Source of the DNA: Paenibacillus silagei
Lineage (GTDB): Bacteria > Bacillota > Bacilli > Paenibacillales > Paenibacillaceae
Assembly: GCF_017874735.1 (NCBI RefSeq)
Contig: NZ_JAGGLV010000026.1
Location: 40,152-104,151 of the forward strand
Direction: 5' to 3'
DNA: 64,000 nt
Part shown: piece by piece, positions 36,833 through 45,279 of the stretch
How the letters are laid out: each line of letters opens with the position of its first letter
How positions within the stretch are numbered: position 1 is the first letter of the stretch
Notes under the pieces: generated by a model
Seen by the model: the letters and a program-made list of their open reading frames with translations, nothing else
Told to the model about the DNA's origin: nothing
Database searches by the model: none
Program-made: the position numbers and the translations under genes

Positions 36833-37831
36833 TCACTCCTCTGTCTTAAGGATCGTTTCGATCCGGTCCAGCTCCTCCTGAGTGAAGTCACTGTGGGACA
36901 GCGCGGCGATATTCTCTTCGATCTGGCTGACCCGGCTGGCGCCGATCAGCGCCGAGGTGATCCGGCCGCCGCGCAGCGTCCAGAGCAGGGCGAACTGGGC
37001 CAGACTCTGGCCGCGCGTTACGGCCATCTGGTTCAGCGCGTGGATTCTGCGCAGCACCTCCGGCGTAATCCGGCTCTCATTCAGCGCTGCCGAAGGTCCG
37101 GCTGCCCGGGAATCTCCGGGAATGCCGTTCAGATATTTATTCGTCAGCAGACCTTGCGCAAGCGGAGTGAAGGCAATACTGCCCACCCCATGCTCCTCCA
37201 GCACATCCTGAAGCCCGCCTTCAATCCAGCGGTCCAGCATGGAATACCTCGGCTGATGAATCAGCAGCGGGGTGCCCAGCTCCTTCAGGATCGCAATAGC
37301 CTGCTGCGTCTGCTCCGCTGTATAGTTGGACAAGCCGATGTACAACGCCTTGCCTGAGCGTACGGCATGATCCAGCGCTCCCATCGTTTCTTCCATGGGG
37401 GTGTCCGGGTCCGGACGGTGGGAATAGAAGATATCCACATAGTCCAGTCCCAGCCGCTTCAGGCTCTGGTCCAAACTGGACAGGATATATTTACGTGAAC
37501 CCCAGTCCCCGTAAGGGCCGGGCCACATCGTATATCCCGCCTTGGTCGAGATCACCAGCTCGTCACGGTACGGCGCGAGATCCCGGGCCAGCACTTTGCC
37601 GAACAGCTCTTCCGCCGATCCGGCCGGAGGCCCGTAGTTATTCGCCAGGTCGAAGTGGGTGATTCCAAGATCAAAGGCACGGGTAATCATCCCGCGGCCA
37701 TTCTCAAAGGCATCAATGCCGCCGAAATTATGCCACAGGCCCAGTGAGATGGCTGGAAGCTTGAGACCTGACCTGCCGGTGCGGTTGTAACGCATTCCTT
37801 CATACCGTTCATCACTAGCCACATATACCAT
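36833..37831 (-). CDS. Aldo-keto reductase, YghZ-like
   Basis: 332 aa from ATG 37831 (CAGGGATATAAC just upstream). The NADPH-dependent AKR barrel has FDLANNYGPPAGSAEELFG with the catalytic Tyr, STKAGYTMWPGPYGDWGSRKY with the catalytic Lys, and HRPDPDTPMEETM with the His. The long GDWGSRKY insertion and overall length are those of the YghZ/AKR14 branch, which reduces aldehydes such as methylglyoxal. It follows the sirtuin gene on the same strand with a terminator-like hairpin between them. Confidence 0.9.
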   Translation of the reverse strand: MVYVASDERYEGMRYNRTGRSGLKLPAISLGLWHNFGGIDAFENGRGMITRAFDLGITHFDLANNYGPPAGSAEELFGKVLARDLAPYRDELVISTKAGYTMWPGPYGDWGSRKYILSSLDQSLKRLGLDYVDIFYSHRPDPDTPMEETMGALDHAVRSGKALYIGLSNYTAEQTQQAIAILKELGTPLLIHQPRYSMLDRWIEGGLQDVLEEHGVGSIAFTPLAQGLLTNKYLNGIPGDSRAAGPSAALNESRITPEVLRRIHALNQMAVTRGQSLAQFALLWTLRGGRITSALIGASRVSQIEENIAALSHSDFTQEELDRIETILKTEE

Positions 37832-37910
37832 GTTATATCCCTGCCTCTCGTATCTCTTTTGTGAATACCCTTCTTTAAACACACGGCCTCATAAGTAATC
37901 TTGTTCTATA

Positions 37911-37943
37911 AAAAAAGACTGACTGGGCGTTAACCCAGCAGTC
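37911..37943 (-). terminator. Terminator overlapping the end of the sirtuin gene
   Basis: GACTGCTGGG pairs with GCCCAGTCAGTC around the stop codon, followed by seven T residues on the minus strand. Confidence 0.75.
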
Positions 37944-38670
37944 CCTGCACTCTACCCAGCACCTCTCCGATCCGCTCTGTTATAATCAGATCAGCCTGAT
38001 CGTCATACGGGGTAGGCTCGCCGTTAAGCAATACAGTATGCTGTCCCCTGAAGTAAGTAACCAGGCTTGCGGCAGGATGAACCGTAAGCGAGGTACCGCC
38101 GATGATCAGCAGATCCGCCGCTGCAATGGCATCCACGGCTTCAACCAGCACTTCATGATCGAGCGCTTCCTCATAGAGCACCACATCCGGCTTGATGATG
38201 CCCCCGCAGTCCTCACAGCGCGGCACAGAGCCTTCCTGCTCCAGCCATTCCTCCAGGCCGTAATAACGCTGGCACCCCATGCAGTGATTGCGGTGGATAG
38301 AGCCGTGCAGCTCCAGAACCCGGCGGCTGCCGGCAATCTGATGGAGGCCGTCGATATTTTGCGTAATGACCGCCTTCAGCCTCCCGCTCTCCTCCAGATC
38401 CGCGAGCAGCCGGTGGGCCCCGTTCGGCTTCGCTCCGGGATGAATCATCTTGCTGCGGTAGAAATCAAAAAAAATGTCCGGCGAGGACATAAAAAAGCTG
38501 CGGCTGAGCATCACCTCAGGCGGATAGGGGGAGTTGTGCTGTGTCTGATACAGACCGGCTGCCGAACGGAAGTCCGGGATGCCGCTCTCCGTCGATGTTC
38601 CGGCACCGCCGAAAAAGACGATATTATTGCTTTTTTGAATCCAGGAAGCCAGTAGCTGTAATTGTTCCAT
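37930..38670 (-). CDS. NAD-dependent protein deacylase of the Sir2 family
   Basis: 246 aa, the usual bacterial length. NAD-binding GAGTSTESGIPDFRSAAGLY, catalytic TQNIDGLH with LELHGSIH, and two zinc CxxC pairs (CMGC and CEDC) are all present. Sirtuins remove acetyl or other acyl groups from lysines using NAD, for example on acetyl-CoA synthetase. It lies 40 bp downstream of a HAD phosphatase gene and probably shares a transcript with it and the alpha/beta hydrolase gene. Confidence 0.95.
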   Translation of the reverse strand: MEQLQLLASWIQKSNNIVFFGGAGTSTESGIPDFRSAAGLYQTQHNSPYPPEVMLSRSFFMSSPDIFFDFYRSKMIHPGAKPNGAHRLLADLEESGRLKAVITQNIDGLHQIAGSRRVLELHGSIHRNHCMGCQRYYGLEEWLEQEGSVPRCEDCGGIIKPDVVLYEEALDHEVLVEAVDAIAAADLLIIGGTSLTVHPAASLVTYFRGQHTVLLNGEPTPYDDQADLIITERIGEVLGRVQGLLG

Positions 38671-38710
38671 AATCTACACCTGTCCTCTCTGTACCTCATT
38701 CGTAATACAT

Positions 38711-39481
38711 TCAGATCGTTAAGCGGAGCGCGTGATAGCCGGATACCACAATATCCGCATCCAGCAGATGGTCTGTCCTTCTGTCCGGTGAGATTCCGAC
38801 TGCAAGGCGCAGTCCCGCCCCACGGCCCAGCTGCATATCCGCATTGCTGTCACCGATAATCACTGTGTCTTCGGGACGCAGCTCCAGCTCCCGGCAGGCC
38901 TTCTCGGCCATCTCCGGTGCAGGCTTGCCGTACTTTACCCTGTCGCGGGTAATCACCGCCCCGAAGTACCCGGAGATGCCAAGCCATTCCAGATGCTCAC
39001 GGGTAGTGGACAGATTGTCAGAGGTCACAACGCCAAGCTTCAGGGAAACGGCGGCACACTGCTCCAGGAATGGCAATACTCCCGGCATGGGTACAGCCGT
39101 ACGGCGGCGGCGAAGCTCATTCATGGCCTCCTTGGAGATGGCATTCACGCGCGTCACCGCTTCATTCCATGGGAGACCTGCTGTATAGAGCTGCCAGGCC
39201 AGAATCCCGGTGGATTCCTCAGCCGTTGCCATGGAGAGCGGACCGGCGGGATCATAACCGGTAATTCGTCCGGAAGCATCATGCGTCGTCCCCAGCACCG
39301 GGGCCAGATCGGCTCCCGTAACGGGTCTGCTGCCCATTAAAGTCAGCTGGCTGCCCAGCCCCTCAAGCACCAGTTCAGCCCAGCTGCCCCAGGTGGCCAG
39401 GAGATCAAGCAGCGTGCCGTCCTTATCGAACAGGATGCCGCTTACGGGAACGGAGAGTTCATTGATGTGCAATACAGGCAT
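38711..39481 (-). CDS. HAD-superfamily hydrolase (phosphoglycolate-phosphatase-like)
   Basis: 256 aa from ATG 39481, with AAAGGAG 7 nt upstream. HAD motif I FDKDGTLLD, motif II VTSDN, motif III with KYGKPAPEM and motif IV IIGDSNADM are present; a helical cap lies between motifs I and II. The substrate cannot be read from the sequence. It is 46 bp downstream of the alpha/beta hydrolase gene. Confidence 0.88.
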   Translation of the reverse strand: MPVLHINELSVPVSGILFDKDGTLLDLLATWGSWAELVLEGLGSQLTLMGSRPVTGADLAPVLGTTHDASGRITGYDPAGPLSMATAEESTGILAWQLYTAGLPWNEAVTRVNAISKEAMNELRRRRTAVPMPGVLPFLEQCAAVSLKLGVVTSDNLSTTREHLEWLGISGYFGAVITRDRVKYGKPAPEMAEKACRELELRPEDTVIIGDSNADMQLGRGAGLRLAVGISPDRRTDHLLDADIVVSGYHALRLTI

Positions 39482-39527
39482 TCCAGCGCTCCTTTGCATA
39501 AGATATATTACTTCAGGTATTCGTTGT

Positions 39528-40277
39528 TCATTTACTCTGGCGCAGATTCCCCAGCCAGTCCAGCATCGCCCGGACAGTCCGGGTCTGCTGTTCATCTTCG
39601 GTAATCGTAGCGGTCCCGTCACCCTTTTGCGCGCCATAGCTGCCGAATTGGGCATGGTTACCGCCGTCAACCGACACATATACGGTATTGCCCGGCAGAT
39701 AGGAACGCCCTTTGTTATAGCTCTTCTGATCTACGACTTCATCCTGCGTGCCAAGCACAGACAAGACGGATAGCGTGGTGTCCTTCAGGCTGCCTTTCTC
39801 ATCGGGATACGAGGCCAGAAAAAAAACGCCTTCCAGCTGGCCGGCATGATCCGCAGCGAAGCGTGAAGCCATTACGCCGCCGAGCGAATGTCCGCCCAGG
39901 ACAAAGGACTGCTTCGGATGCACGCGGATAATCTCTTCGGCGGCATCCCCTTTGATTACAGCCAGATTAAGCGGCATTCTGGCAATGTAGAACGGGTGAC
40001 CGGCAGCGGCAACTTTACGGGCCAGTGGCGCGTATGCTTCTGCCTTGACCAGTGCTCCCGGATAAAAGATTACGGCGGTGCCGAGCACCACTGAGGGCTC
40101 GAACGAGATCCAGTTGTCATTCTGCTCTACAGTGACTCCCCCGGCAGAGATCAGAGCGGTTTCAGCCCGTGCCTCCGGCTTATACGGGGTCAGATATCTC
40201 CATATAAACACCCCCGCCACCAGTAGAACCAACACCACTCCAATAAGCACACGGCGTCTGATTATATTCTTTTTCAT
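39528..40277 (-). CDS. Membrane-anchored alpha/beta hydrolase
   Basis: 249 aa. One N-terminal transmembrane segment (VLIGVVLVLLVAGVFIW) leaves the catalytic domain outside the membrane. The nucleophile elbow GGHSLGG, the acidic GTQDEVVD and the final histidine in DGGNHAQFGSYG complete the triad. It resembles small esterase/lipase-like hydrolases with an uncharacterised substrate. GGGAGTG precedes the ATG. First gene of the apparent hydrolase-HAD-sirtuin transcript. Confidence 0.85.
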   Translation of the reverse strand: MKKNIIRRRVLIGVVLVLLVAGVFIWRYLTPYKPEARAETALISAGGVTVEQNDNWISFEPSVVLGTAVIFYPGALVKAEAYAPLARKVAAAGHPFYIARMPLNLAVIKGDAAEEIIRVHPKQSFVLGGHSLGGVMASRFAADHAGQLEGVFFLASYPDEKGSLKDTTLSVLSVLGTQDEVVDQKSYNKGRSYLPGNTVYVSVDGGNHAQFGSYGAQKGDGTATITEDEQQTRTVRAMLDWLGNLRQSK

Positions 40278-40378
40278 TAGTGTTCACTCCCGATTCCTGC
40301 ATACTGAAAATTATAAGGGAATCGGTGAATTCAAACAACCTTCAAGACTTCGCCACATCTGGCCCTATCCATTTCCAA

Positions 40379-40392
40379 TGATAGCGCTTACT
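40379..40392. promoter_or_regulatory. Cre-like site
   Basis: TGATAGCGCTTACT resembles the CcpA site TGAAAGCGCTTACA. It lies about 100 bp from both divergent genes, so it could act on the acyltransferase gene, the hydrolase operon, or neither. Confidence 0.35.
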
Positions 40393-40490
40393 ATTGTGAT
40401 GTATTTCACAATTTATTGTCCGGAAATCATGTATTTTAAAATTAAAGTATCGAACCCTACGCAAACCCTAATTTCATTGGAGGTTACGTC

Positions 40491-41531
40491 ATGACCGGGG
40501 AAAGCCCGCTTAATACGCGCGGAGAGACCTTCTTTCTTAATCTGCGCTTCATGCTTATTGTAACTGTCTTTGTGGCCAATGCGATCGAACCCCTGATTCA
40601 AGAAATGAGCGGACTTCACACGCTTTACCAGTGGATCTTCAGTTTTCATATGCCGCTGTTTGTACTGGTGACCGGATACTTCGCCCGTTCAAGCTTACAT
40701 GGAGCGCCAGGACGCAAAGTCCTGCTGCAGATTGCCTTGCAATATGTTATTTTTCAGAGCCTTTACTCCCTACTTGACGCCTCCCTGTTTCATGTCAATA
40801 ATATACAGCATTCCTTCTTCGCTCCTTATCTGCTGCTCTGGTTCCTGGCCAGCCACATCTGCTGGCGCCTGCTGATGCTGGGCATGAGCCGCTGGACCCG
40901 CAGCGCCCAACTGGCCTTCGCTCTTACCGCAGGGGTGGCCGTAGGTTATCTGCAACTGGACGGGATCTGGTTCAGCATCAGTCGCACCTTTGTCTATCTA
41001 CCTTTTTTTGTGATCGGGTACCATTTCTCCTTCGGGGCTTTCGTGAAGCTGTATCAGCGGTATGTCAAAAGCATTGCCGCCGCCGCTTCGCTCCTGCTGC
41101 TCCTTGCTATCGGCCTGCTTGGCAGTAATCTCCCCATTGGCTGGCTATACGGCAGTATGACTTATATGCAGCTTGGCGCCCATGAATGGTACGCGGGTCT
41201 GTTCCGGCTCGCGGTCTATGGCCTGCAATTTATCGCTTCTCTGGCATTTCTGGGCCTGGTGCCTTACGGGTTAAGCCGCATGACCGGCCTGGGACGCCGG
41301 ACCCTCTATGTTTTTCTGCTGCATGGCTTTGTGGTCCGCACGGCGGTGATTTCCGGATTGTATACTTATATCGGCAACTTGGCCGGAGCAGCGCTGTTGC
41401 TCGCCGGTGCAGTAGGATGTACGGTGCTGCTCGCCCAGCCTGCGGTCAGACGGCTGCTGAACCCGCTCGTAGAGCCGTCCGTAGAGTGGATGATCTCCCT
41501 GCAGCGTGCCGCCATCCGGCGCTCTCTATAG
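40491..41531 (+). CDS. Acyltransferase-3-type integral membrane protein
   Basis: 346 aa with about ten hydrophobic helices. Features of the family are FFLNLRFMLIVTVFVANAIEP in helix 1, the FHMPLFVLVTGYFAR segment and the C-terminal YVFLLHGFVVR. Such proteins O-acetylate sugars of cell-surface polymers; the active His expected at the end of helix 1 is not obvious here, so activity is uncertain. GGAGG precedes the ATG. It stands alone. Confidence 0.75.
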   Translation: MTGESPLNTRGETFFLNLRFMLIVTVFVANAIEPLIQEMSGLHTLYQWIFSFHMPLFVLVTGYFARSSLHGAPGRKVLLQIALQYVIFQSLYSLLDASLFHVNNIQHSFFAPYLLLWFLASHICWRLLMLGMSRWTRSAQLAFALTAGVAVGYLQLDGIWFSISRTFVYLPFFVIGYHFSFGAFVKLYQRYVKSIAAAASLLLLLAIGLLGSNLPIGWLYGSMTYMQLGAHEWYAGLFRLAVYGLQFIASLAFLGLVPYGLSRMTGLGRRTLYVFLLHGFVVRTAVISGLYTYIGNLAGAALLLAGAVGCTVLLAQPAVRRLLNPLVEPSVEWMISLQRAAIRRSL

Positions 41532-41561
41532 AATGAAGCTGCCATGCTATATCAATTTACC

Positions 41562-41595
41562 GAAGTCTATCCTATACGGAATAGGCTTCTTTCTG
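41562..41595 (+). terminator. Terminator after the acyltransferase gene
   Basis: GAAGTCTATCC faces GGAATAGGCTTC, followed by TTTCTG; imperfect stem. Confidence 0.6.
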
Positions 41596-41728
41596 TATAT
41601 TAGCCCAGACTTTACATGCGTGACCCCCCGACAAACTTCACACTGCCCGGTAGAAAAAACAGGATTTTTGTGATAGACTCTCTATTAACGTTCGTAACCA
41701 ATCACCGCAGAGTACGTATATTTCGGGA

Positions 41729-41756
41729 TTGCAATGCGTTAATGCGGCACTATATT
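41729..41756 (+). promoter_or_regulatory. Promoter of ilvD
   Basis: TTGCAA, 16 bp, TATATT, ending 35 bp before the start codon. No T-box sequence is seen in the 195 bp between the upstream terminator and ilvD. Confidence 0.45.
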
Positions 41757-41790
41757 CGCTTTACCAATATTGTTAGGGGGAAAAGTCATC

Positions 41791-43476
41791 ATGGCAAACA
41801 AGAAAATGCGATCAGATATGATCAAAAAAGGCTTCGACCGCGCTCCTCACCGCAGCCTTTTGCGGGCAGCAGGCGTTAAAGAAGAGGATTTCGGCAAACC
41901 GTTCATCGCGGTCTGCAATTCCTATATCGATATTGTTCCGGGTCATGTGCATCTGCAGGAATTCGGCAAGATCGTAAAGGAAGCCATCCGTGAAGCCGGC
42001 GGTGTTCCATTCGAATTCAACACGATCGGCGTTGACGACGGGATTGCCATGGGTCATATCGGTATGCGTTATTCGCTGCCAAGCCGCGAGATCATTGCCG
42101 ACTCTCTGGAAACGGTAGTATCCGCGCACTGGTTCGACGGTATGGTGTGCATTCCCAACTGTGATAAAATCACTCCGGGCATGATGATGGGCGCACTGCG
42201 CGTCAACATCCCGACAATCTTCGTCAGCGGCGGGCCGATGAAGGCCGGCGTAGACAGCAAAGGCAAGAAGCTCTCCCTCACTTCTGTATTTGAAGGCGTT
42301 GGCGCGCATCAAGTCGGCAAGATCAACGATGCTGAGCTGCTCGAACTCGAACAATACGGCTGTCCTACCTGCGGATCATGCTCCGGCATGTTCACTGCCA
42401 ACTCCATGAACTGTCTGGCTGAAGCTATGGGCCTTGCGCTTCCGGGCAACGGCACCATCCTGGCCGTAGCCGAAGAACGCAGAGACTTCGTCCGCAAGTC
42501 AGCAACCCAGCTCATGGAGCTGATCAAGCTGGACCTGAAGCCGCGTGATATCGTAACCCAGGAATCGCTGGACAATGCCTTCGCGCTGGATATGGCGATG
42601 GGCGGCTCGACCAACACCGTACTGCATACCCTGGCACTGGCTCAGGAAGCCGAAATCGATTATCCGCTGGAACGCATCAACGAAGTAGCCAACCGGGTTC
42701 CTTACCTGGCCAAGCTGGCTCCGGCCTCCGATATCTTCATCGAAGATGTGGACCGGGCGGGCGGCGTAAGCGCCGTGCTGAACGAATTACTGAAGAAGCC
42801 GGGCGCAATCTTCGGCGATTGCATGACGGTTACCGGCAAGACACTGGCCGAGAATGTAACCGGCCATGAGATCCAGGATACATCTGTTATTCATACCATC
42901 GACAACCCCTATTCCCAAGTTGGCGGACTGGCTGTACTATACGGCAACCTGGCTCCTGAAGGCTCCATCATCAAGGTGGGTGCCGTGGATGCTTCCGTTG
43001 GCGGCTATCACAAAGGACCTGCCATCTGCTTCGACTCTCAGGAAGAAGCACTGGAAGGTATCGCGAACGGCAAGGTCAAAGAAGGCCATGTAGTCGTTAT
43101 CCGTTATGAAGGTCCGAAGGGCGGACCGGGCATGCCGGAAATGCTGGCGCCGACTTCACAGATCGTCGGTATGGGCCTGGGCGCCAAGGTCGGCCTGATC
43201 ACGGACGGACGGTTCTCCGGTGCCTCCCGCGGGATCAGCATCGGTCACATCTCTCCGGAAGCGGCTGAGGGCGGCCCGATCGCTTTTGTAGAGGATGGCG
43301 ATATCATTGAGCTGGACCTCAACAACCGCAAGATCGAGCTGCTGGTTGACGAGGAAGTGCTGGCGGTCCGCCGCCAGGGCTGGAAAGAATTCGAGCCGAA
43401 GGTGAAGACCGGTTATCTGGCCCGTTACTCCAAGCTGGTTACCAATGCAAGCAAGGGCGGCGTGCTGAAGATCTAA
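41791..43476 (+). CDS. ilvD: Dihydroxy-acid dehydratase
   Basis: 561 aa from ATG 41791 (AGGGGGAAAAG upstream); a TTG seven codons earlier overlaps the ribosome site. IlvD is the iron-sulfur enzyme that makes the 2-keto acids of valine and isoleucine. Cysteine-bearing motifs are present: CNSYIDIVPGHVHL, MVCIPNCDKITPGMMMG and YGCPTCGSCSGMFTANSMN. The C-terminal GRFSGASRGISIGHISPEAA is complete. It is monocistronic, away from other ilv genes. Confidence 0.97.
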   Translation: MANKKMRSDMIKKGFDRAPHRSLLRAAGVKEEDFGKPFIAVCNSYIDIVPGHVHLQEFGKIVKEAIREAGGVPFEFNTIGVDDGIAMGHIGMRYSLPSREIIADSLETVVSAHWFDGMVCIPNCDKITPGMMMGALRVNIPTIFVSGGPMKAGVDSKGKKLSLTSVFEGVGAHQVGKINDAELLELEQYGCPTCGSCSGMFTANSMNCLAEAMGLALPGNGTILAVAEERRDFVRKSATQLMELIKLDLKPRDIVTQESLDNAFALDMAMGGSTNTVLHTLALAQEAEIDYPLERINEVANRVPYLAKLAPASDIFIEDVDRAGGVSAVLNELLKKPGAIFGDCMTVTGKTLAENVTGHEIQDTSVIHTIDNPYSQVGGLAVLYGNLAPEGSIIKVGAVDASVGGYHKGPAICFDSQEEALEGIANGKVKEGHVVVIRYEGPKGGPGMPEMLAPTSQIVGMGLGAKVGLITDGRFSGASRGISIGHISPEAAEGGPIAFVEDGDIIELDLNNRKIELLVDEEVLAVRRQGWKEFEPKVKTGYLARYSKLVTNASKGGVLKI

Positions 43477-43517
43477 TCGTTAGAGCCGCAGCCTTAAGCA
43501 AATGTAATGATAATATG

Positions 43518-43557
43518 AGCAGCTCCAACCGCAAATTCGGTTGGAGCTGCTCTTTTT
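43518..43557 (+). terminator. Terminator of ilvD
   Basis: AGCAGCTCCAACC pairs perfectly with GGTTGGAGCTGCT, followed by CTTTTTG. Confidence 0.92.
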
Positions 43558-43589
43558 GCTGCAGGAATTGAAGCTTTGAGGAGAAGAAT

Positions 43590-43607
43590 GTTGCATCATG
43601 TGCAGGA
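43590..43607. repeat. Solitary copy of the GTTGCATTTTGTGCAGGA element
   Basis: GTTGCATCATGTGCAGGA matches the consensus of the array at 518-689 at nearly every base. It sits between two terminators. Confidence 0.65.
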
Positions 43608-43610
43608 ACT

Positions 43611-43641
43611 AAAAAACCGCCAGCCCATTCAGGCCAGCGGA
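43611..43641 (-). terminator. Terminator of the polysaccharide deacetylase gene
   Basis: CCGCTGGCCTGAATGGGCTGGCGG read on the minus strand is followed by TTTTTT. Confidence 0.85.
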
Positions 43642-43685
43642 GATTGTAATCAATATAAGTGCATTAAACTACGAATGCTTCGTCT

Positions 43686-45056
43686 TCAATGAACTACCGT
43701 TGCTCCGGGAAGCTCAGCTTCAAGCGTCCGTTCCTCTTCGTGTACCCGCTCCACATGCTTGTGCGGAAGCTGACGGTTCATCTGGTCCAGAAGCTGCGAT
43801 ACCGGCATCAGTATCATCTTGGGTACCAGTTGGTCACTGCGTTCCTTAAGTCTTGCGCCGCCTGACGGATGAATCACACTCATGAGAATACTAAGGTAGA
43901 ACTTGGTGCTGCTGGCGAACAGTCCGCTGGGCAGATCCAGTACGATGAAGCCGAACTTCTCCGGCCCGCGGTTGATCATGCTGACTCCGTAGAGCGCTTT
44001 GGCTTCAGCTAGCTCCACATCACCGCAAATCCGCTCGGCCAGCACCGGCAGATCCTTCTCCATCCGGCGGATCAGGCGGATCGCAAGCTGGGCAGTGGAA
44101 CGGGAATGAACTCCCAGCTCGAATAGCTGCCTGTTATCGAAATGCAGCTCGATCACCTTGTCGCCCTTGCTTAAGGTCTCGCCATTATCCATGTGGACCG
44201 TTCTGCCCTGGTACTTGCGCAGCCGGTAATGCAGGAACGGGTCTTCCTGCGAGATTGTCTTGATCTGGAACAGCAGCTGAAAGAGCTTCTCCCAGCCCAG
44301 CCATAAACCGACAAGCAGCCGCTTGCCGAAGGACAAATGCGTGATCGGGGAGCGCTGCACCGCCTTGATCATCTCGTCAATCCGGACGCTGTGCAATCCG
44401 CGCCGCTCGGCCTCGGCCAACATCCGCTCCAGCGCAATCAGCATATGCTCCGGTGCATTCGGATCAGCGCCGATCGTCGTACCGCAGTCATGCAGCAGCA
44501 GCACCTCCCCCGGGCCGAGCTTCGCAATAAGCTTCTCGGTCAGCTTCTCCGCTCCAAGCTTCTCCTTCCAGTCGCCGAACATCGCCGACCACAGCACAAT
44601 CTGCACCTGACGGCGTTTGGAGAAGTCGAACAGGTTCACGATTCCCCAAGGAGGACGGTAATACGTGCTGCGCTCGCCGGTAATGGAGAAGATGATCTCG
44701 TCCGTCCGGTCAATCTGCTTCCTCACCGTGGCGGGACGCATCAGCCAGTTCGTCTTGTGCACATAATTATGAATTCCGATCAAATGCCCTTCGTCATGCA
44801 TTCGCTTGATGATCTCGGGGTGCTGCTCCGCGTGCGAGCCAACGACAAAAAAGGTCGCCTTCGCATCGTAGCGCTTAAGCAGATCGAGCAGCAACGGTGT
44901 ATAATGCGGGTCTGGCCCGTCATCAAAGGTCAGGCCGTAATCCGTACGCCCAATTCCTTTACGGAAGACACGATAACCAAATAAACGGCTGATCATACCG
45001 GGAATAAAAGCATAAAAGGTTGAGATATAAAATAGCCAGAGCAGCAAAGTCTGCAT
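43686..45056 (-). CDS. Polysaccharide deacetylase with C-terminal YkoP-like domain
   Basis: 456 aa from ATG 45056. A short N-terminal membrane segment (LLLWLFYISTFYAFIPG) is followed by a NodB domain (residues ~35-235) with all catalytic motifs: LTFDDGPDPHYT, GIHNYVHKTNW, YRPPWG and LLLHDCGTT. It probably removes N-acetyl groups from peptidoglycan or a related polymer outside the membrane. The C-terminal ~190 residues (ITHLSFGKRLLVGLWLGWEKL onward) resemble YkoP, whose function is unknown to me. The start was chosen over a TTG two codons upstream because of GGTGAT spacing. Confidence 0.85.
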   Translation of the reverse strand: MQTLLLWLFYISTFYAFIPGMISRLFGYRVFRKGIGRTDYGLTFDDGPDPHYTPLLLDLLKRYDAKATFFVVGSHAEQHPEIIKRMHDEGHLIGIHNYVHKTNWLMRPATVRKQIDRTDEIIFSITGERSTYYRPPWGIVNLFDFSKRRQVQIVLWSAMFGDWKEKLGAEKLTEKLIAKLGPGEVLLLHDCGTTIGADPNAPEHMLIALERMLAEAERRGLHSVRIDEMIKAVQRSPITHLSFGKRLLVGLWLGWEKLFQLLFQIKTISQEDPFLHYRLRKYQGRTVHMDNGETLSKGDKVIELHFDNRQLFELGVHSRSTAQLAIRLIRRMEKDLPVLAERICGDVELAEAKALYGVSMINRGPEKFGFIVLDLPSGLFASSTKFYLSILMSVIHPSGGARLKERSDQLVPKMILMPVSQLLDQMNRQLPHKHVERVHEEERTLEAELPGATVVH

Positions 45057-45197
45057 GTACAATCACCGCTTTTCCAGAGTTGACTTTGGCTCGCCTTACG
45101 TCTGTTAGGAGATAGATGTGATACGGCCAAGTAGAGTGAGTAGAAGCGACAGCTTTAAAAAACATCACCTCCTAGTTTAACACAGCTGCCAAAGAAA

Positions 45198-45227
45198 TAG
45201 ACGTTTTTTATTAAAATCGTGTACAAT
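45198..45227 (+). promoter_or_regulatory. Probable promoter of the AI-2E-family gene
   Basis: TAGACG, 18 bp, TACAAT, about 50 bp before the start codon. Confidence 0.4.
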
Positions 45228-45279
45228 GAGTTGAAGTACAGGTTACAAATTCATCTTCACAAAGGGGTCGTTTAAATCT

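Noticed and set aside
44959..45168. 69-codon minus-strand frame with AGGAGGTG immediately before its ATG
   Set aside because: The ribosome site is only 1-2 nt from the start codon and the frame overlaps the start of the deacetylase gene; it could be a leader peptide but evidence is thin.
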